Shown piece by piece: positions 5,361 to 5,518 of a stretch of DNA of 5,518 nt. The DNA is taken from positions 1-5,518 of the forward strand of contig JAQGKN010000142.1 in the NCBI GenBank assembly GCA_028290085.1, in the 5' to 3' direction. The stretch is from Hyphomicrobiales bacterium (lineage in GTDB: Bacteria; Pseudomonadota; Alphaproteobacteria; Rhizobiales; Beijerinckiaceae). Made by a program: the position numbers and the translations under genes. The notes beneath the pieces were generated by a model. It was not told where the DNA came from. It worked only from the letters and a program-made list of their open reading frames with translations, and did not search any database. How positions within the stretch are numbered: the stretch's first letter is position 1; every line of letters starts with the position of its first letter.

Positions 5361-5518
5361 TTAGCCGCGGCTATCGACGCGCCATTTTTCAAAACGATGT
5401 TCGATGAGCTTGAGTGCATGTGTCATCAGCATGCCCGCTGCTGCGATAATGATGATGCCGACCATGACGCGATCCGTCTGGAAAGTCGCACCTGCGACCG
5501 ACATCATGTAGCCGATGC
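5361..5518 (-). CDS. ABC transporter permease, C-terminal fragment (nitrate/sulfonate/taurine type)
   Basis: The last 51 full codons of a gene entering from the right edge, ending in TAA at 5361-5363. The tail reads YMMSVAGATFQTDRV, then a hydrophobic span with GIIIIAAAGMLMTHAL, then a basic end KLIEHRFEKWR. This matches the final transmembrane helix and cytoplasmic tail of SsuC/TauC-like inner-membrane permeases, where AGxTFQT followed by a helix and an E-R-x-x-x-W-R-like tail is usual. The rest of the permease, and any ATPase and binding protein, lie outside the window. As the first visible gene of the minus-strand set, it suggests that the SDR, aldolase and FAH enzymes act on an imported anion such as a sulfonate or carboxylate. 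The family call is good; the substrate is not known. Confidence 0.75.
   Translation of the reverse strand, partial: IGYMMSVAGATFQTDRVMVGIIIIAAAGMLMTHALKLIEHRFEKWRVDSRG

Noticed and set aside
1..5518. A hidden defence system, CRISPR array, mobile element or structured non-coding RNA
   Set aside because: No regularly spaced repeats, transposase or integrase motifs, tRNA-like cloverleaf or large unexplained gap is visible; nearly all bases are covered by recognisable metabolic genes.

Overview
This is a GC-rich window with dense, short-spaced genes and strong GGGAG-type ribosome binding sites. Gene content and protein style suggest a proteobacterium. My best guess is an alphaproteobacterium of the Hyphomicrobiales (Bradyrhizobium or Rhodopseudomonas-like), with Burkholderiales as the alternative. 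That placement is inference from family resemblance. I see no rRNA, tRNA, CRISPR array, insertion sequence, phage gene or integration scar.

Layout, left to right. At the left edge (1-98, minus) is the first ~32 codons of a secreted protein with a clear signal peptide, probably the solute-binding protein of a tripartite tricarboxylate-type transporter. A possible promoter lies just upstream of it. Next is a CYTH-CHAD protein (171-1670, minus), of a two-domain type linked to triphosphate and polyphosphate binding. A 189-base divergent spacer separates it from the only plus-strand gene, an ACMSD-like amidohydrolase/decarboxylase (1860-2849). That gene ends in a GC-rich hairpin plus T-run inside its last codons and converges on a minus-strand gene set 13 bases away.

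The right half (2863-5518) is one minus-strand gene set read right to left: the C-terminus of an ABC transporter permease of the nitrate/sulfonate/taurine type, a short-chain dehydrogenase (SDR), a class II aldolase/adducin-family protein, and a fumarylacetoacetate hydrolase (FAH)-family protein. Spacings are 21, 53 and 15 bases. The 53-base gap holds a perfect 11-bp hairpin.

Working together: import by the ABC system, NAD-dependent oxidation by the SDR, C-C cleavage or decarboxylation by the aldolase-family enzyme, and hydrolysis or decarboxylation of a keto acid by the FAH enzyme make a plausible peripheral catabolic pathway. The facing amidohydrolase may supply another decarboxylation step. 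The substrate cannot be read from the sequence. A carboxylated aromatic or a sugar-acid-like compound are both possible. I found no clear evidence of a wholly new system. The points most worth a second look are the unassigned catabolic module, the hairpin inside it, the SDR active-site substitution, and the embedded terminator.
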